Shown here: positions 44,183 to 53,994 of the stretch, piece after piece
Numbering within the stretch: the stretch's first letter is position 1
Layout: every line of letters starts with the position of its first letter
From: Halegenticoccus soli
Lineage (GTDB): Archaea; Halobacteriota; Halobacteria; Halobacteriales; Haloferacaceae
Reading direction: 5' to 3'
Length of the DNA stretch: 64,000 bases
Assembly (NCBI RefSeq): GCF_002844195.1
Contig: NZ_PEND01000003.1
Span: 1-64,000 of the forward strand
The notes under the pieces: model-generated
What the model was told of the DNA's origin: nothing
Database searches by the model: none
What the model saw: the letters and a program-made list of their open reading frames with translations, nothing else
Translations under genes and position numbers: made by a program

Positions 44183-44926
44183 ATGCGAATCGGCATTAAT
44201 CTGTTCACGCTCAGGGACCTGGATGCCCCCCTCCCTACCGTACTCGAACGCGCCGCTGAAGCTGGTTACGACGGGGCGGAGTTCCTCCACCGCCTCCCGG
44301 ACGCGAACGAGGAAGAAATCGTCGAGACCCTCGACCGAACGGCACTTGCTGTCCCCGGAGCGCACCTCGGGCCGTTCACCGAACTGTCGGGGCTTCCGAC
44401 TGAACTCGAGCGGACGATCGATCTGTACGACGCGATAGGGTGTAAGACGCTCGCCGTGTCGATAGGCGAGGAGCATCTCAGCTCCCGGGACAACGTCCGC
44501 GAAACGGCCGCTCGCCTGAGTGGGCTCGCCGACCGCGCCGCAGGGCGGGAGATCGAACTTCTCTACCACAATCACCACTGGGAGTTCCGTTCACTCGACG
44601 GAGCAACTCCCTTCGATCTCCTGCTCGACTCACTTGACGGGCGAATCGGCGTTGAGCTGGACGTCGGCTGGGTAGCCGCCGGGGGCGCCGATCCCGTCGA
44701 ACGGATTCACACCCTCGGAGACCGGCTGTCCCTCCTCCACGTCAAGGATGTGAACGTGGCGCGAAAAGCGTCGGTCGAGATTGGGACGGGTGACGTCGAC
44801 CTCGCGGCCTGCATCGATGCCGCGCGCGCGGAGGGCGTCGAGTGGTTCATCTACGAGCACGACGAACCGGACGATCCGATCGATTCGCTCGACCGCGGCA
44901 TCGCGTTTCTCGAACCGTTTCGGTGA
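44183..44926 (+). CDS. Sugar phosphate isomerase/epimerase-like TIM barrel
   Basis: A 247-residue xylose-isomerase-like TIM barrel (AP endonuclease family 2). It begins MRIGINLFTLRD and contains RAAEAGYDGAEFLHRL, LLYHNHHWEFR (metal-side His and Glu), IGVELDVGWVAAGG and LLHVKDVNVA, then FIYEHDEPDDPIDSLDRGIA. Members act as ketose epimerases, inosose isomerase/dehydratase (IolI/IolE) or endonuclease; next to sugar enzymes the first two are likely. A TAGATTCTTAA box lies about 25 bases before ATG 44183. Substrate unknown. Confidence 0.85.
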   Translation: MRIGINLFTLRDLDAPLPTVLERAAEAGYDGAEFLHRLPDANEEEIVETLDRTALAVPGAHLGPFTELSGLPTELERTIDLYDAIGCKTLAVSIGEEHLSSRDNVRETAARLSGLADRAAGREIELLYHNHHWEFRSLDGATPFDLLLDSLDGRIGVELDVGWVAAGGADPVERIHTLGDRLSLLHVKDVNVARKASVEIGTGDVDLAACIDAARAEGVEWFIYEHDEPDDPIDSLDRGIAFLEPFR

Positions 44927-44982
44927 CACCTACCCACGGTAAACGGCGTGGTTCTAGCGTCTGCAATCGAAAGTAGCGGCGA

Positions 44983-45978
44983 TTACGACGGATCGAGGTC
45001 GACATCGACCCGTCGACCAGTGCGCGCCGCCTCGTACGCTGCTGCGGTCAGCGCGACTGAGCGAAACGAGTCACGGGCGGTCGCCGGCGGCTCGTCGCCG
45101 GATTCGATTGCGTCGACGAACGCCTCGACTTTGGTCGGGTCGTCTCCGCGATCGACGCGCGGGCGCCACTCGTTCCCGTCTTCATCGAGCGTTACTACCT
45201 CGTCCTCGTTGAACCGAATTTCCTCATCCTCTGTCCAGACGCGAATACGCTCGGTGAACCGCGGAGTTCGTCCCGACACGGCGACGGTTCCGGTCACTCC
45301 GCCCTCGAACGCGACGCTCAGCGCCGCGTCGGACTCGACCCGGCGGTCGCCGTCTTCGAACGCCATCTCCGCGGAGACGCTGACGGGAGTCAGTCCGGTT
45401 GTCCAGAGGAGGCCGTCGATCAGATGGTTGCCGGTGTCGTACGTGACGCTCCCGCCGCTGAGTTCGGGATCGGTCCGCCACGTGCCGCCAAACAGATCCA
45501 TGTACGGCTGGGTGATCTCGGCGTCGACGTAAACGATGTCGCCCGTCGACTCCGCGATGCGCCGACGAGCCGTCCGATAGGCGCCGCTGAGGTGGCGCTG
45601 GTAGCCGAGCATTACCGTTCGGTCGCTCGTCTCGACCCGATCGACGATCTCCTTCGCGTTTCTCGGTTCGACGCAGAGCGGTTTCTCGCACAGCACGTCG
45701 AGCTCGGCATCGAGTGCAGCCGCGACCTGTTCGTGGTGGAACACGTGCGGAGTGGCGACGACAACGGCATCGAGTTCCTCGGTCGCCAGCAGGTCATCGT
45801 ACTCCTCGTACAGCGACCGTGCCGGCAAATCGAGCTCCGCACCGGCGCGCCGCCGCGCCTCCGCGGAGACGTCCGCGACGCAGACAACCTTCGCCCGCTC
45901 GTGGTCTCGGATCTGTCCGGCGAGTACGCCGCCGAGCCAACCGTAGCCGACGACGCCGAATAGATAATTGTCTGACAT
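44983..45978 (-). CDS. Gfo/Idh/MocA family NAD(P) sugar dehydrogenase
   Basis: A 331-residue oxidoreductase. N-terminal Rossmann fold: GVVGYGWLGGVLAGQI; then the signature CEKPLC and LGYQRHLSGAY. The catalytic region has GGSVTYDTGNHLIDGLLWTT with the usual Asp-x3-His pair. The C-terminal sheet domain closes at DVDLDPS. ATG 45978 starts two residues before the fold; the upstream extension to 46002 is rejected. Members oxidise inositols, glucose, glucose-fructose or pseudo-sugars. It is convergent with the isomerase-like gene and followed upstream by the kinase on the same strand. It is a paralogue of the right-edge gene. Confidence 0.9.
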   Translation of the reverse strand: MSDNYLFGVVGYGWLGGVLAGQIRDHERAKVVCVADVSAEARRRAGAELDLPARSLYEEYDDLLATEELDAVVVATPHVFHHEQVAAALDAELDVLCEKPLCVEPRNAKEIVDRVETSDRTVMLGYQRHLSGAYRTARRRIAESTGDIVYVDAEITQPYMDLFGGTWRTDPELSGGSVTYDTGNHLIDGLLWTTGLTPVSVSAEMAFEDGDRRVESDAALSVAFEGGVTGTVAVSGRTPRFTERIRVWTEDEEIRFNEDEVVTLDEDGNEWRPRVDRGDDPTKVEAFVDAIESGDEPPATARDSFRSVALTAAAYEAARTGRRVDVDLDPS

Positions 45979-46080
45979 CGCGCTGGAACTCCCCTTATTC
46001 ACGCTTGATCACTCTCGTCGACCGATCCAACCCTTCTGACCGTGTAAACACCATGAAGCGCCCGACTTTTGAGTTTCCGT

Positions 46081-47211
46081 TCATTGGTCGGTGAACAGGT
46101 CCTCGTAGCCGCCGAGGAACGTCCGAAGTTCGTCGTACGTCGGGGGACCGCCGTTCCGAACGAACCAGCCGGCGACGGCGCTTCCGGCGGCGAGCTGTGC
46201 ACCTCCCTCGACGTCAGCGAGCTTCCCGACGAGAAGGCCGGCGTTGAAATGGTCGCCGGCGCTCGTGGTGATCGCCGGCGTCGGCTCGTGGGGGATAGAA
46301 ACGCGCCAGCGCCCGTCGTCGTTCGCCATCGCTGCCTCGGTCAATGCGTGGATCACAACTTCAGAGACGCCGAGATCTGTGCACAGCGTGGCGGCGACAT
46401 CGTCGAGCTTTCCCTCGTTCGCGTCGGAGGCACCGAGGTCCGCGAAACGGAGCGCTTCGGCCCGGTTCGCGCTCACGGTCACCGGGACGACCTCGTCAAG
46501 CGCGCGCAGCGACGTGAGACCCTCCGTCAGTGTTTCCGTCGAAAGTCGTCTGACGTCCGCTGGGTCGACGAGAATTCGGCGGGGCGGGTCTCGGAGGCGC
46601 GGCCAGAGCTCTTCGCGCATACCGTCCCAGATGGTGGGCATCTGAGGGATGGTCGCCCAGTAGCCGAGGCCGAGCAGTTCCGTTCGGTCGACGGACGCAG
46701 CGAGTGAGTTTATTCCGACGGTCGAGCTAATTACTTCCCAGTCGAGTTTTGCGAGCTGGCGAGTCTCGCTCAACAGCACCTTTCCGTCGTCGAACTCGAT
46801 CGCGTCGGTGATCGGGGCTTCGCCGATCGAGACCAGGCGCGTGCGGTCGTACTCGCGCGTGAACGTCTCGCGCGGTGGCGACCCGTACGTCCCGACGATG
46901 GTCGGTCGGTGACCGAGACGCTCCATCGCCCGACCGAGGTGCGCCGTGTGGCCTCCCGCTCGCTTCCGCTCGCTGAACCATTCGATGCTACAAGAGGTGT
47001 CGAGTGCGCCGGCGTCGACGATCCGTCTGCCGAACTCCTCGAGCGTTGCCATCCGTTCGTAGTCGTCGGGACCGAATCGCGTCGCGATTGCAGTCCGGAC
47101 GCGATCGACGACGCCGTCGAAGCCGAACGCGACCTTTCGATCGTCGAGCGACCGCGGTAACCCCTGCCGACAGGCGTCGAGGTATTCCCGAGTTTCAGTA
47201 TCGATACCCAT
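46081..47211 (-). CDS. PfkB-family carbohydrate kinase, divergent
   Basis: A 376-residue kinase, longer than the usual 300-330. The GAGD-type motif appears as TSAGDHFNAGLL with catalytic base Asp320. RAGGHTAHLGRAMERLGHR with GTYGS matches the GGN substrate region, and an N-terminal strand (KVAFGFDGVVDRV) contains the substrate Asp. The first 25 residues are an extension. It would phosphorylate a sugar or sugar acid with ATP. The Gfo gene lies downstream on the same strand (102 bases), and a divergent aldolase gene lies 215 bases away, so kinase and aldolase probably act in sequence on the same sugar. Confidence 0.82.
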   Translation of the reverse strand: MGIDTETREYLDACRQGLPRSLDDRKVAFGFDGVVDRVRTAIATRFGPDDYERMATLEEFGRRIVDAGALDTSCSIEWFSERKRAGGHTAHLGRAMERLGHRPTIVGTYGSPPRETFTREYDRTRLVSIGEAPITDAIEFDDGKVLLSETRQLAKLDWEVISSTVGINSLAASVDRTELLGLGYWATIPQMPTIWDGMREELWPRLRDPPRRILVDPADVRRLSTETLTEGLTSLRALDEVVPVTVSANRAEALRFADLGASDANEGKLDDVAATLCTDLGVSEVVIHALTEAAMANDDGRWRVSIPHEPTPAITTSAGDHFNAGLLVGKLADVEGGAQLAAGSAVAGWFVRNGGPPTYDELRTFLGGYEDLFTDQ

Positions 47212-47426
47212 GAATGATTAGTCGTGCAGATGCGTCTCCCCCCGGTGACTAAACTGTTGTCCCGAGGGAGTGGTCGGTCGGATCCGGGTGCGGTCGACCG
47301 GCCGCACGCGCAGAATCGGGGTGAATGTCGTAGCGACACCTGCTGCGGCGATGCGGTGACCGACGTTCGAGGGGCTGTCGCATCCAAAACTGATATCACG
47401 GTGCCACCGGAAGCAGCGGACATCAG

Positions 47427-48209
47427 ATGCGCTCAGTAGCCGAGACGCCACTCTCCCGAAACGGACGATCGATACTCATCGCGATGGATCACGGCCTCGA
47501 ACGCGGGCCGAGCGTGTTCGAGTCGCTGCCCGAGCGAGCGGACCCGTCGACCGTGTTCGACGTCGCCACCCACGACGCGGTGACGGGGTTGGCGGTCCAG
47601 AAGGGAGTGGCCGAGACGTATTACCCCTCTTACGAGGACGACGTGACGCTGGTCGCGAAGCTGAACGGAAAGACAGGGATGGTGATGGGTGACCGGTACT
47701 CGCCGCCGATCTGGACGGTCGAGAACGCGGCGGCGCTGGGCGCCGCCGCCATCGGGTACACCGTCTACACGGGATCGAACCGCGAGGCGGACATGTTCAA
47801 GGAGTTCAGCAGGGCGCGTGACGCGGCGCGTGAGGCCGATCTCCCGGTCGTTCTCTGGTCGTACCCGCGAGGACAGGGAGTCAACGACCACGACGCTCCC
47901 GACACCGTCGCCTACGCGGCGCGCGTCGGACTCGAACTCGGGGCCGACATGGCGAAGATCAAACACCCCGGTACCAGGGAAGCCGTCGAGTGGGCCGTCC
48001 ACGTCGCCGGCGAACTTCCCGTCCTGATGAGCGGCGGCGCGTCGGTGAGCGAGGAGGCGTTTCTCCGCGACGTGCACACGTTCATGCGCGCCGGCGGCCG
48101 GGGGCTAACCGTCGGTCGCAACATCTGGCAGCGCGAGAATCCGACAGCCACGCTCGACAAACTCGAACAGCTCGTCTACGAGGATGCCGCCCTTGACGAC
48201 GTCATCTGA
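47427..48209 (+). CDS. Class I aldolase, archaeal FBA/DhnA (DeoC/LacD) family
   Basis: A 260-residue TIM-barrel Schiff-base aldolase. AMDHGLERGPS is the phosphate-binding start of the family, GADMAKIKHPG holds the Schiff-base lysine (Lys177, with Lys179 as a less likely choice), and PVLMSGGASVSE and GRGLTVGRNIWQ form the C-terminal phosphate loops. The family includes archaeal fructose-1,6-bisphosphate aldolase, ADH synthase and LacD/YihT-type ketose-phosphate aldolases. Beside a PfkB kinase and two sugar-modifying enzymes, cleavage of a non-glucose sugar phosphate is plausible. The start ATG 47427 gives a normal N-terminus. Confidence 0.87.
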   Translation: MRSVAETPLSRNGRSILIAMDHGLERGPSVFESLPERADPSTVFDVATHDAVTGLAVQKGVAETYYPSYEDDVTLVAKLNGKTGMVMGDRYSPPIWTVENAAALGAAAIGYTVYTGSNREADMFKEFSRARDAAREADLPVVLWSYPRGQGVNDHDAPDTVAYAARVGLELGADMAKIKHPGTREAVEWAVHVAGELPVLMSGGASVSEEAFLRDVHTFMRAGGRGLTVGRNIWQRENPTATLDKLEQLVYEDAALDDVI

Positions 48210-48248
48210 CCAGAATGAACGAAGACGACGTAGCTTGATCCACGACAC

Positions 48249-49772
48249 ATGAGGATCCTGTACATCGACTGCGATTCGCTCCGGGCCGATCACCTGGGTT
48301 GCTACGGATACGACCGGAACACGACGCCGAACATCGACGCCCTCGCGGACGACGGCATGCGGTTCACCGACTATTACGCGTCGGATCTCCCCTGTCTGCC
48401 GTCGCGGACAGCGCTCTTCTCCGGCCGCTTTGGCATCCACACCGGGGTCGTCAACCACGGGGGGCTCGCGTCGGAGCCACGGCGGACCGGTCGAGACCGG
48501 GGGTTCTCGACGGACGAGCGATTCCGGACACTGCCGGCAGTCCTTCGGAGCGCTGGCCACCACACCGCGCTCGTCAGTTCGTTCCCGACCAGACACGGGG
48601 CCTGGCACGTACTCGACGGGTTCGAGGACTGGCGAGACACCGGCGGACGCGGGTTCGAACGCGCCGACGAAGTGTACGACCGGGCCGAGGGATGGCTGGA
48701 CGCGCACGCGAGCGACGAAAACTGGTACCTCCACGTTAACTTCTGGGATCCGCACACGCCCTACGACACGCCCGCGGCGTACGGCAACCCGTTCGAGGAC
48801 GATCCGGCGCCCGAGTGGCCCGACGAGGAGGCGATCCGGGAGCACTGGAAGGGGTACGGCCCCCACAGCGCCCGCGATCTCCACGGCGTCGGCAAGACTC
48901 CCGACCAGAGCATCGACTGGGGTGCGGACCCCGGCTTGGAGCGGACACCGGCGCAGATCGAATCCCACGAGGACTTCCGACAGTGGATCGACGGCTACGA
49001 CGTCGGGATCAGGTACATGGACGACTACGTCGGAGAGCTTCTCGCTCAACTCGAACGTCACGGCATCCGGGACGAGACGCTGGTGATCGTCAGCGCCGAT
49101 CACGGCGAGAACCAGGGCGAGTGTAACATCTACGGCGACCACCACACGGCCGACCTGCCGACCGGTCGCGTTCCGCTGGTAATGAGTGGACCGGGTGTCG
49201 GGGTCGGCGTCGACGACGGCTTTCACTACGCCCTCGATCTCGCGCCGACGCTCGCCGAACTGATCGGGACGAGTGCTGCCGACGGGTGGGACGGGCGATC
49301 GTTCGCCACCGCGCTCGCCGGCGAAGGTGAGAGCGGCCGCGATCATCTCGTCCTCAGCCAGGGCGCGCTGACCTGCCAGCGCGGCGTCCGCTGGAGCAAC
49401 TGGCTCCTGCTGCGGACGTATCACGACGGGCTCCACGACTTCGACGACGTGGAACTGTACGACATCGACGCGGATCCGCACCAGACGACGAATCTGGCTG
49501 GCGGGCACCCCGACGTCGTCGCCGAGGGCACGCGGCGCCTCGAAGCGTGGCACGCCGCCCGGATGGGAGAGTCCGCCCGCGGCGAGCGCGGTGGGAACCC
49601 CGACGCGCCCACCGGGCTTCGGGATCCGCTCTGGATGGTGATCGCGGAGGGCGGTCCGTACCACGCCACCCGGCGTCCCGAGAAGCTTCGACGGTATCTT
49701 GCCCGCCTCCGCGAAACCGACCGCGCGCCGGTCGCGGACCGGCTCGAACAGCAGTACCGCGACGTTCTGTGA
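48249..49772 (+). CDS. Sulfatase (type I, formylglycine motif)
   Basis: A 507-residue alkaline-phosphatase-superfamily enzyme. Metal-site Asp residues appear in YIDCDSLRADHLG; the sulfatase signature CLPSRTALFSG carries Cys49, which must become formylglycine. VSADHGENQG supplies the later Asp-His metal ligands. No signal sequence is seen, so the enzyme is likely cytosolic. It starts 39 bases after the aldolase stop and is likely cotranscribed. Members release sulfate from glycans, steroids or other esters; choline sulfatase-like or phosphonate monoesterase-like activity cannot be excluded. It is a distant relative of the sulfatase at 59812-61434. Confidence 0.9.
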   Translation: MRILYIDCDSLRADHLGCYGYDRNTTPNIDALADDGMRFTDYYASDLPCLPSRTALFSGRFGIHTGVVNHGGLASEPRRTGRDRGFSTDERFRTLPAVLRSAGHHTALVSSFPTRHGAWHVLDGFEDWRDTGGRGFERADEVYDRAEGWLDAHASDENWYLHVNFWDPHTPYDTPAAYGNPFEDDPAPEWPDEEAIREHWKGYGPHSARDLHGVGKTPDQSIDWGADPGLERTPAQIESHEDFRQWIDGYDVGIRYMDDYVGELLAQLERHGIRDETLVIVSADHGENQGECNIYGDHHTADLPTGRVPLVMSGPGVGVGVDDGFHYALDLAPTLAELIGTSAADGWDGRSFATALAGEGESGRDHLVLSQGALTCQRGVRWSNWLLLRTYHDGLHDFDDVELYDIDADPHQTTNLAGGHPDVVAEGTRRLEAWHAARMGESARGERGGNPDAPTGLRDPLWMVIAEGGPYHATRRPEKLRRYLARLRETDRAPVADRLEQQYRDVL

Positions 49773-49872
49773 GAGATCGGAGCATCGAGTTCGGCGCGGT
49801 CGAACCGCGAGCTCGGAGCCGATCCGCCATTTGAATCGAAGGCGGCGAGGCTTCGTCGGGTGCGTCTTCGAA

Positions 49873-52251
49873 TCAGGGCTCCCCCGAGTCCGCGTCGACG
49901 TGCTCGACGCTCGTCGGCGTCGTGTACTCGCGACCGCCCCTCGGGATTTCGTAGCGGTTGCCGACGACGTCGAACGTCTCGGTCGTCTCGATGGCCGCGG
50001 CGGAGCGGCCGACCCGGACCTCGAACGGCCCGGGTTCGACCGCGAGGGTCATGTTAAGATCGTGGGAGGCCAGCATTGTCGCCGACAGTTCGAACGAGAT
50101 CCGGACCGCTTCGCCCGCATCGAGGCGGACTCGTCGGAAGCCCTTGAGCTCCTGAACCGGGCGGACGAGCGACGGCTCGCACTCGCTGACGTACAGTTGG
50201 ACGACCTCGGAGCCGGCCCGCTCGCCCGTGTTCTCGACGGTGACCGCGGCCGTAACCGTTCCTGCCGGGCCGATTTCGCGGTCGGAGAGTTCGAGGTCGC
50301 CGTACGCGAACTCCGTATACGAACACCCGTGTCCGAAGGGGTACAGCGGGTCGCTGTCCGTGTAGACGTGGCGCTCGTTTCGGCTGTTGGGCCGCCGGCT
50401 GTAGTATACGGGGAGCTGGCCGACGTTCTTCGGAATCGAAATCGGCAGGCGACCGCCCGGGTCGTCGTCTCCGAACAGTACGTCCGCGATGCCGTGGCCG
50501 CCTTCCTCGCCGGGAAGCCAGGCGTGGACCACGGCTGGAACGTGCTCGTCGGCCCACGTGACGGTGTGTGGTTTGCCGCTGACGATCACAACGACGAGCG
50601 GCGTCCCCGTCGCGTGTAGTTCCTCGAGCAGGTCGTTCTGAACGCCCGGTAGCGAGAGATCGGTCACGTCGGCACCCTCGCCGCTGGTCGGGAGGTCGGG
50701 CTGTTCCGCCCGCGACTCGACATCGTCGGTGAGCGCAAGTGCCGACCGGGCGCCGACGAAGGCGACGGTCACGTCGCTGTCGGAGGCGACGGCGATGGTC
50801 TCGTCGAACCCGTCGGTCGTCGAACCGGTCGTCGTGCATCCCTCGCTGTACGTGACGACATCTTCGCCCAGCCGTGACTCGAACGCTTCGAGCGGCGTCA
50901 CGACGTGACGGGTCAACTCTTCGTCGGGATAGTGGGCCGGATAGGTATAGTCGCCGAGTTGCCCTACGGGCGCGTCAGCCTTCGGCCCGACGACCGCGAC
51001 CGAATCAGGATCGGAGAGCGGCAGGAGCCCGTCGTTTTTTAGAATCGTCACCGACTCGCGGGCGAGTTTGCGGGCGTACTCGCGGTTCACGTCGGATCCG
51101 AACGCCGCGCCAGCGTCATCGGGGTCGACACCGCGTGTTTCGAACAGTCCCTTCCGGAATTTCTGTCGGAGGACGCGTCGGACGGCAGTATCGACGGCCG
51201 CTTCGGAGATCTCGCCGGAGTCGACGGCGTCGACCAACCGGTCGTAGCAGTCGACAGCCGGAAGTTCGACGTCGATGCCGGCGGTAAGCGCCCTGACGGC
51301 GGCCTCACGCGGCGTCTCGGCGACGCCGTGTTCCGTGATGAGGTGCATGACGCTGAAGTAATCCGAAACGACGGGTCCGTCGAACCCCCACTCCTCGCGG
51401 AGCACACCGGTCAGCAACTCGCGGTCGGCCGCGCAGGGAACGCCGTCGATGTCGTGGTAGGCGTTCATCACGGACTCGACGCCGGCCTGCCGGACGGCGA
51501 CTTCGAACGGGTAGAGGTGGACTTCGCGCAACTTACGCTCGCCGAGGTGAGCGGTCGGACGGTTCTTGCCGCCCTCGCCGACGCCGTGGCCGGCGAAGTG
51601 TTTGACCGTCGCCGAGACGCCCTCTCTCGGATCTTCGCCCTGGAGACCGCGGATGTACGCGCCGGCCATCTCGGCGACGAGCTGTGGATCCTCGCCGAAC
51701 GTCTCCTCGGTCCGACCCCAGCGGGGGTCTCGGGCGACGTCGAGCACCGGCGAGAGCGCGTGGACCGTGCCGATGGCGAGAAGCTGCTCCCGAATTCGCT
51801 TCGTCATCCCCTCGATCAGGTCCGGGTCCCACGTGCTCGCCAGTCCGATCGCCTGCGGATACGTCGTTCCGCCCGGCCCCATGTAGCCGGCCAGACACTC
51901 CTCGTGCGGGATCGCTGGGATGCCCAGACGCGTCTCGGCGACGAGAAGGTCCTGGAGTTCGACTGTCACCGCAGCGGCACGATCGGGATCGAGCCCCCCG
52001 CCGCCTCCGACACGGGTGACGTGCCCAACGCCGTTTTCGAACAGTTCGAGGGCGCGAATACGGTCGAGGGCCCCGTCTTCGTCGATCAGCGCATCGTCGC
52101 TTCCGGGAAATCCGGCGACCGGAATCGGGGAGATCGACGTGAGCTGCGCGACTTTTTCTTCGAGGGTCATCCGATCGAGGAGATCCTCGACGCGTCTCTC
52201 GGTGGGTACCGACGCGTCTCGATACGGCGCTGTCGACCGATCTCGTGACAT
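49873..52251 (-). CDS. Glycoside hydrolase family 3 (beta-glucosidase/xylosidase type)
   Basis: A 792-residue three-domain glycosidase. The N-terminal barrel holds ATVKHFAGHG and the catalytic nucleophile Asp297 in GPVVSDYFSV. The second alpha/beta domain (about 370-620) carries KLARESVTILKNDGLLPLSD and VAVVGPKADAP. A fibronectin-type III-like C-terminal domain (about 680-760) ends with LAVEPGPFEVRVGRSA. No signal peptide is visible, so the protein is probably intracellular and acts on imported oligosaccharides. It is on the minus strand alone; a gap of 152 bases separates it from the GH4 gene on the same strand. Confidence 0.93.
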   Translation of the reverse strand: MSRDRSTAPYRDASVPTERRVEDLLDRMTLEEKVAQLTSISPIPVAGFPGSDDALIDEDGALDRIRALELFENGVGHVTRVGGGGGLDPDRAAAVTVELQDLLVAETRLGIPAIPHEECLAGYMGPGGTTYPQAIGLASTWDPDLIEGMTKRIREQLLAIGTVHALSPVLDVARDPRWGRTEETFGEDPQLVAEMAGAYIRGLQGEDPREGVSATVKHFAGHGVGEGGKNRPTAHLGERKLREVHLYPFEVAVRQAGVESVMNAYHDIDGVPCAADRELLTGVLREEWGFDGPVVSDYFSVMHLITEHGVAETPREAAVRALTAGIDVELPAVDCYDRLVDAVDSGEISEAAVDTAVRRVLRQKFRKGLFETRGVDPDDAGAAFGSDVNREYARKLARESVTILKNDGLLPLSDPDSVAVVGPKADAPVGQLGDYTYPAHYPDEELTRHVVTPLEAFESRLGEDVVTYSEGCTTTGSTTDGFDETIAVASDSDVTVAFVGARSALALTDDVESRAEQPDLPTSGEGADVTDLSLPGVQNDLLEELHATGTPLVVVIVSGKPHTVTWADEHVPAVVHAWLPGEEGGHGIADVLFGDDDPGGRLPISIPKNVGQLPVYYSRRPNSRNERHVYTDSDPLYPFGHGCSYTEFAYGDLELSDREIGPAGTVTAAVTVENTGERAGSEVVQLYVSECEPSLVRPVQELKGFRRVRLDAGEAVRISFELSATMLASHDLNMTLAVEPGPFEVRVGRSAAAIETTETFDVVGNRYEIPRGGREYTTPTSVEHVDADSGEP

Positions 52252-52403
52252 ATTCTCTCACACGAACGACGCCGGCTAAACTGTTTGCCTTTCGCCGCCG
52301 CGTCTTTCCGGTTTGTCTCGGCCGCCGAGCCGCGCTGCCGCCCACGGACGGTTGCCGCATCGCCGGCGACCGAATCGGTCGCCGCCTGAAGGTACCGCCG
52401 ATC

Positions 52404-53726
52404 CTACGCGAGGAGTTGATCCGACAGATAGTCAGCGTTCGCCGCCAGCAGGTCGTCAACCATGGCGTCGATCTCGTCGAGGCTGCAGGACGCCGCAGTC
52501 AGCGGATCGAGCTTAACGGCTTGCCGCAGGGCAGTCTGGTCGTGGTCCAGCCCGGCCGTGACAGCGAGACGCTGGACGTCGACGTTCGCCCGATCGAGCG
52601 CGGCCAGGTGCGGAGGGAGGGCGCCGACGGAGCACGGATTCACTCCCCTGCCGTCGACGAGACACGGAACTTCGACGCAGGCGTCGGTCGCCAGGTTGGT
52701 GATCAGCCCGTCGGTGTTGCGAACGTTGAGGTTCATCCGGCGGCGTTTGCCGGTCTCCGTCGAGTGGATGATCCGGGCGCCGTACTCCTCGGACCGTTCG
52801 ATCTCCGGATCGATGTCCGACGGATCCATCTCGGCCGCCTCCTCCTGGTAGGAACACCAGTGTTCGAAGTACCGCCCAGTCGGCATCCACTCGACGAAGT
52901 AATCGTCGAAGTTCTCGTCGACGGAGAACTCCTCGATGAGTTCCGGCTCCGTTCGGAAGTACGGGACGTATTCGGACATGTGATTACTCGACTCGGTGAC
53001 GAAGGCGTCGAAGTGACGAAGGATCTCGAAGCGGACGGTGTCGCGCTTGTAGATTTCCGTATCGTTCATCGCCTCGTACAGGTCGGGGTAGACGCTCTCG
53101 CCGTCGTGTTCGGCGTCGAGGAACCACGCCATGTGGTTGATGCCCGCGACCCAGTACTCGAGCTCGTCTGCGGGGACCTTGGCGTACTTCGCGATCGCCT
53201 CCGCGGTGTGCTGAACGCTGTGGCAGAGTCCGACGATTTCGACGTCCGTCGCTTCGTCGATCGCCCAACACAGCATCGCCATCGGATTTGTGTAGTTCAG
53301 CAGCAAGGCGCCCGGGCAGAGCTCCTCCATATCCCGGGCAAGGTCGAGCATCACCGGAATTGTGCGGAGGAATCGAAAGATTCCACCTGGGCCGAGCGTG
53401 TCTCCGACCGCCTGATTGACGCCGTACTCCCGCGGGATGTAGATCTCGTTCTCGAACGGTTCGCGCCCGCCGACGTGGATCGTAGTGATGACGTAGTCCG
53501 CATCGGTCAGCGCTTCGCTCCGATCCACAGTCGCATCGACGGCCGCCTCGACGTCGTTGTGTTCGAGCATCGCGTCGACCGCCGTCGCGGTCCGATCGAG
53601 CCGATCCGGATCGATATCCATGAGTGAGATCGTACTGCCCTCCAGTTCGGGAAACGAGAGGATATCCCCCATCAGGTTCCGCGCGAAGACGATACTTCCG
53701 GCGCCGATGAACGCGATTTTCGGCAT
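52404..53726 (-). CDS. Glycoside hydrolase family 4 (NAD/Mn-dependent, MelA-like)
   Basis: A 440-residue NAD-dependent glycosidase. KIAFIGAGSIVFARNLMGDI is the Rossmann start, and NYTNPMAMLCWA, GLCHSVQHTAE (with the metal-binding Cys and His) and AGINHMAWFL are GH4 signatures. The GLCHSVQ form points to the alpha-galactosidase/alpha-glucuronidase branch rather than 6-phospho-glucosidase. The mechanism uses a transient oxidation at C3, so both alpha- and beta-links can be cut. It is divergent from a dehydrogenase gene, with a 268-base gap. Confidence 0.93.
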   Translation of the reverse strand: MPKIAFIGAGSIVFARNLMGDILSFPELEGSTISLMDIDPDRLDRTATAVDAMLEHNDVEAAVDATVDRSEALTDADYVITTIHVGGREPFENEIYIPREYGVNQAVGDTLGPGGIFRFLRTIPVMLDLARDMEELCPGALLLNYTNPMAMLCWAIDEATDVEIVGLCHSVQHTAEAIAKYAKVPADELEYWVAGINHMAWFLDAEHDGESVYPDLYEAMNDTEIYKRDTVRFEILRHFDAFVTESSNHMSEYVPYFRTEPELIEEFSVDENFDDYFVEWMPTGRYFEHWCSYQEEAAEMDPSDIDPEIERSEEYGARIIHSTETGKRRRMNLNVRNTDGLITNLATDACVEVPCLVDGRGVNPCSVGALPPHLAALDRANVDVQRLAVTAGLDHDQTALRQAVKLDPLTAASCSLDEIDAMVDDLLAANADYLSDQLLA

Positions 53727-53962
53727 AGGTGACGTTCAAAGTTCGACGTGATAAAATATCGGGCTCCTGCGGTGCTGGACGACGGGAGCGACCACTCTTC
53801 ACACCGTCGCCAACGCCGAAGGTTGCCCCGACCTCCAACGGGAAGTTCCGCTCCGATCTCGACGCGCTACGCCGTGATTGGCCGTCGATCCGGTTGATCT
53901 ATCGCTTTCGTGTTGTACCATCGGTGACAGACTGTAGCGCTCGGAACCTCCATAATCAGTAG

Positions 53963-53968
53963 TTATTT
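53963..53968 (+). promoter_or_regulatory. TATA box of the zinc-type dehydrogenase gene
   Basis: TTATTT lies about 30 bases before ATG 53995 and picks that ATG over the in-frame upstream GTG/TTG-type start at 53983. Confidence 0.5.
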
Positions 53969-53994
53969 GTGAGCAGGAAGACTTGCAGGCAGAT

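Noticed and set aside
52245-53627. 460-residue plus-strand frame over the GH4 gene
   Set aside because: It is antisense to a GH4 enzyme with intact signatures; no motif or promoter supports it.
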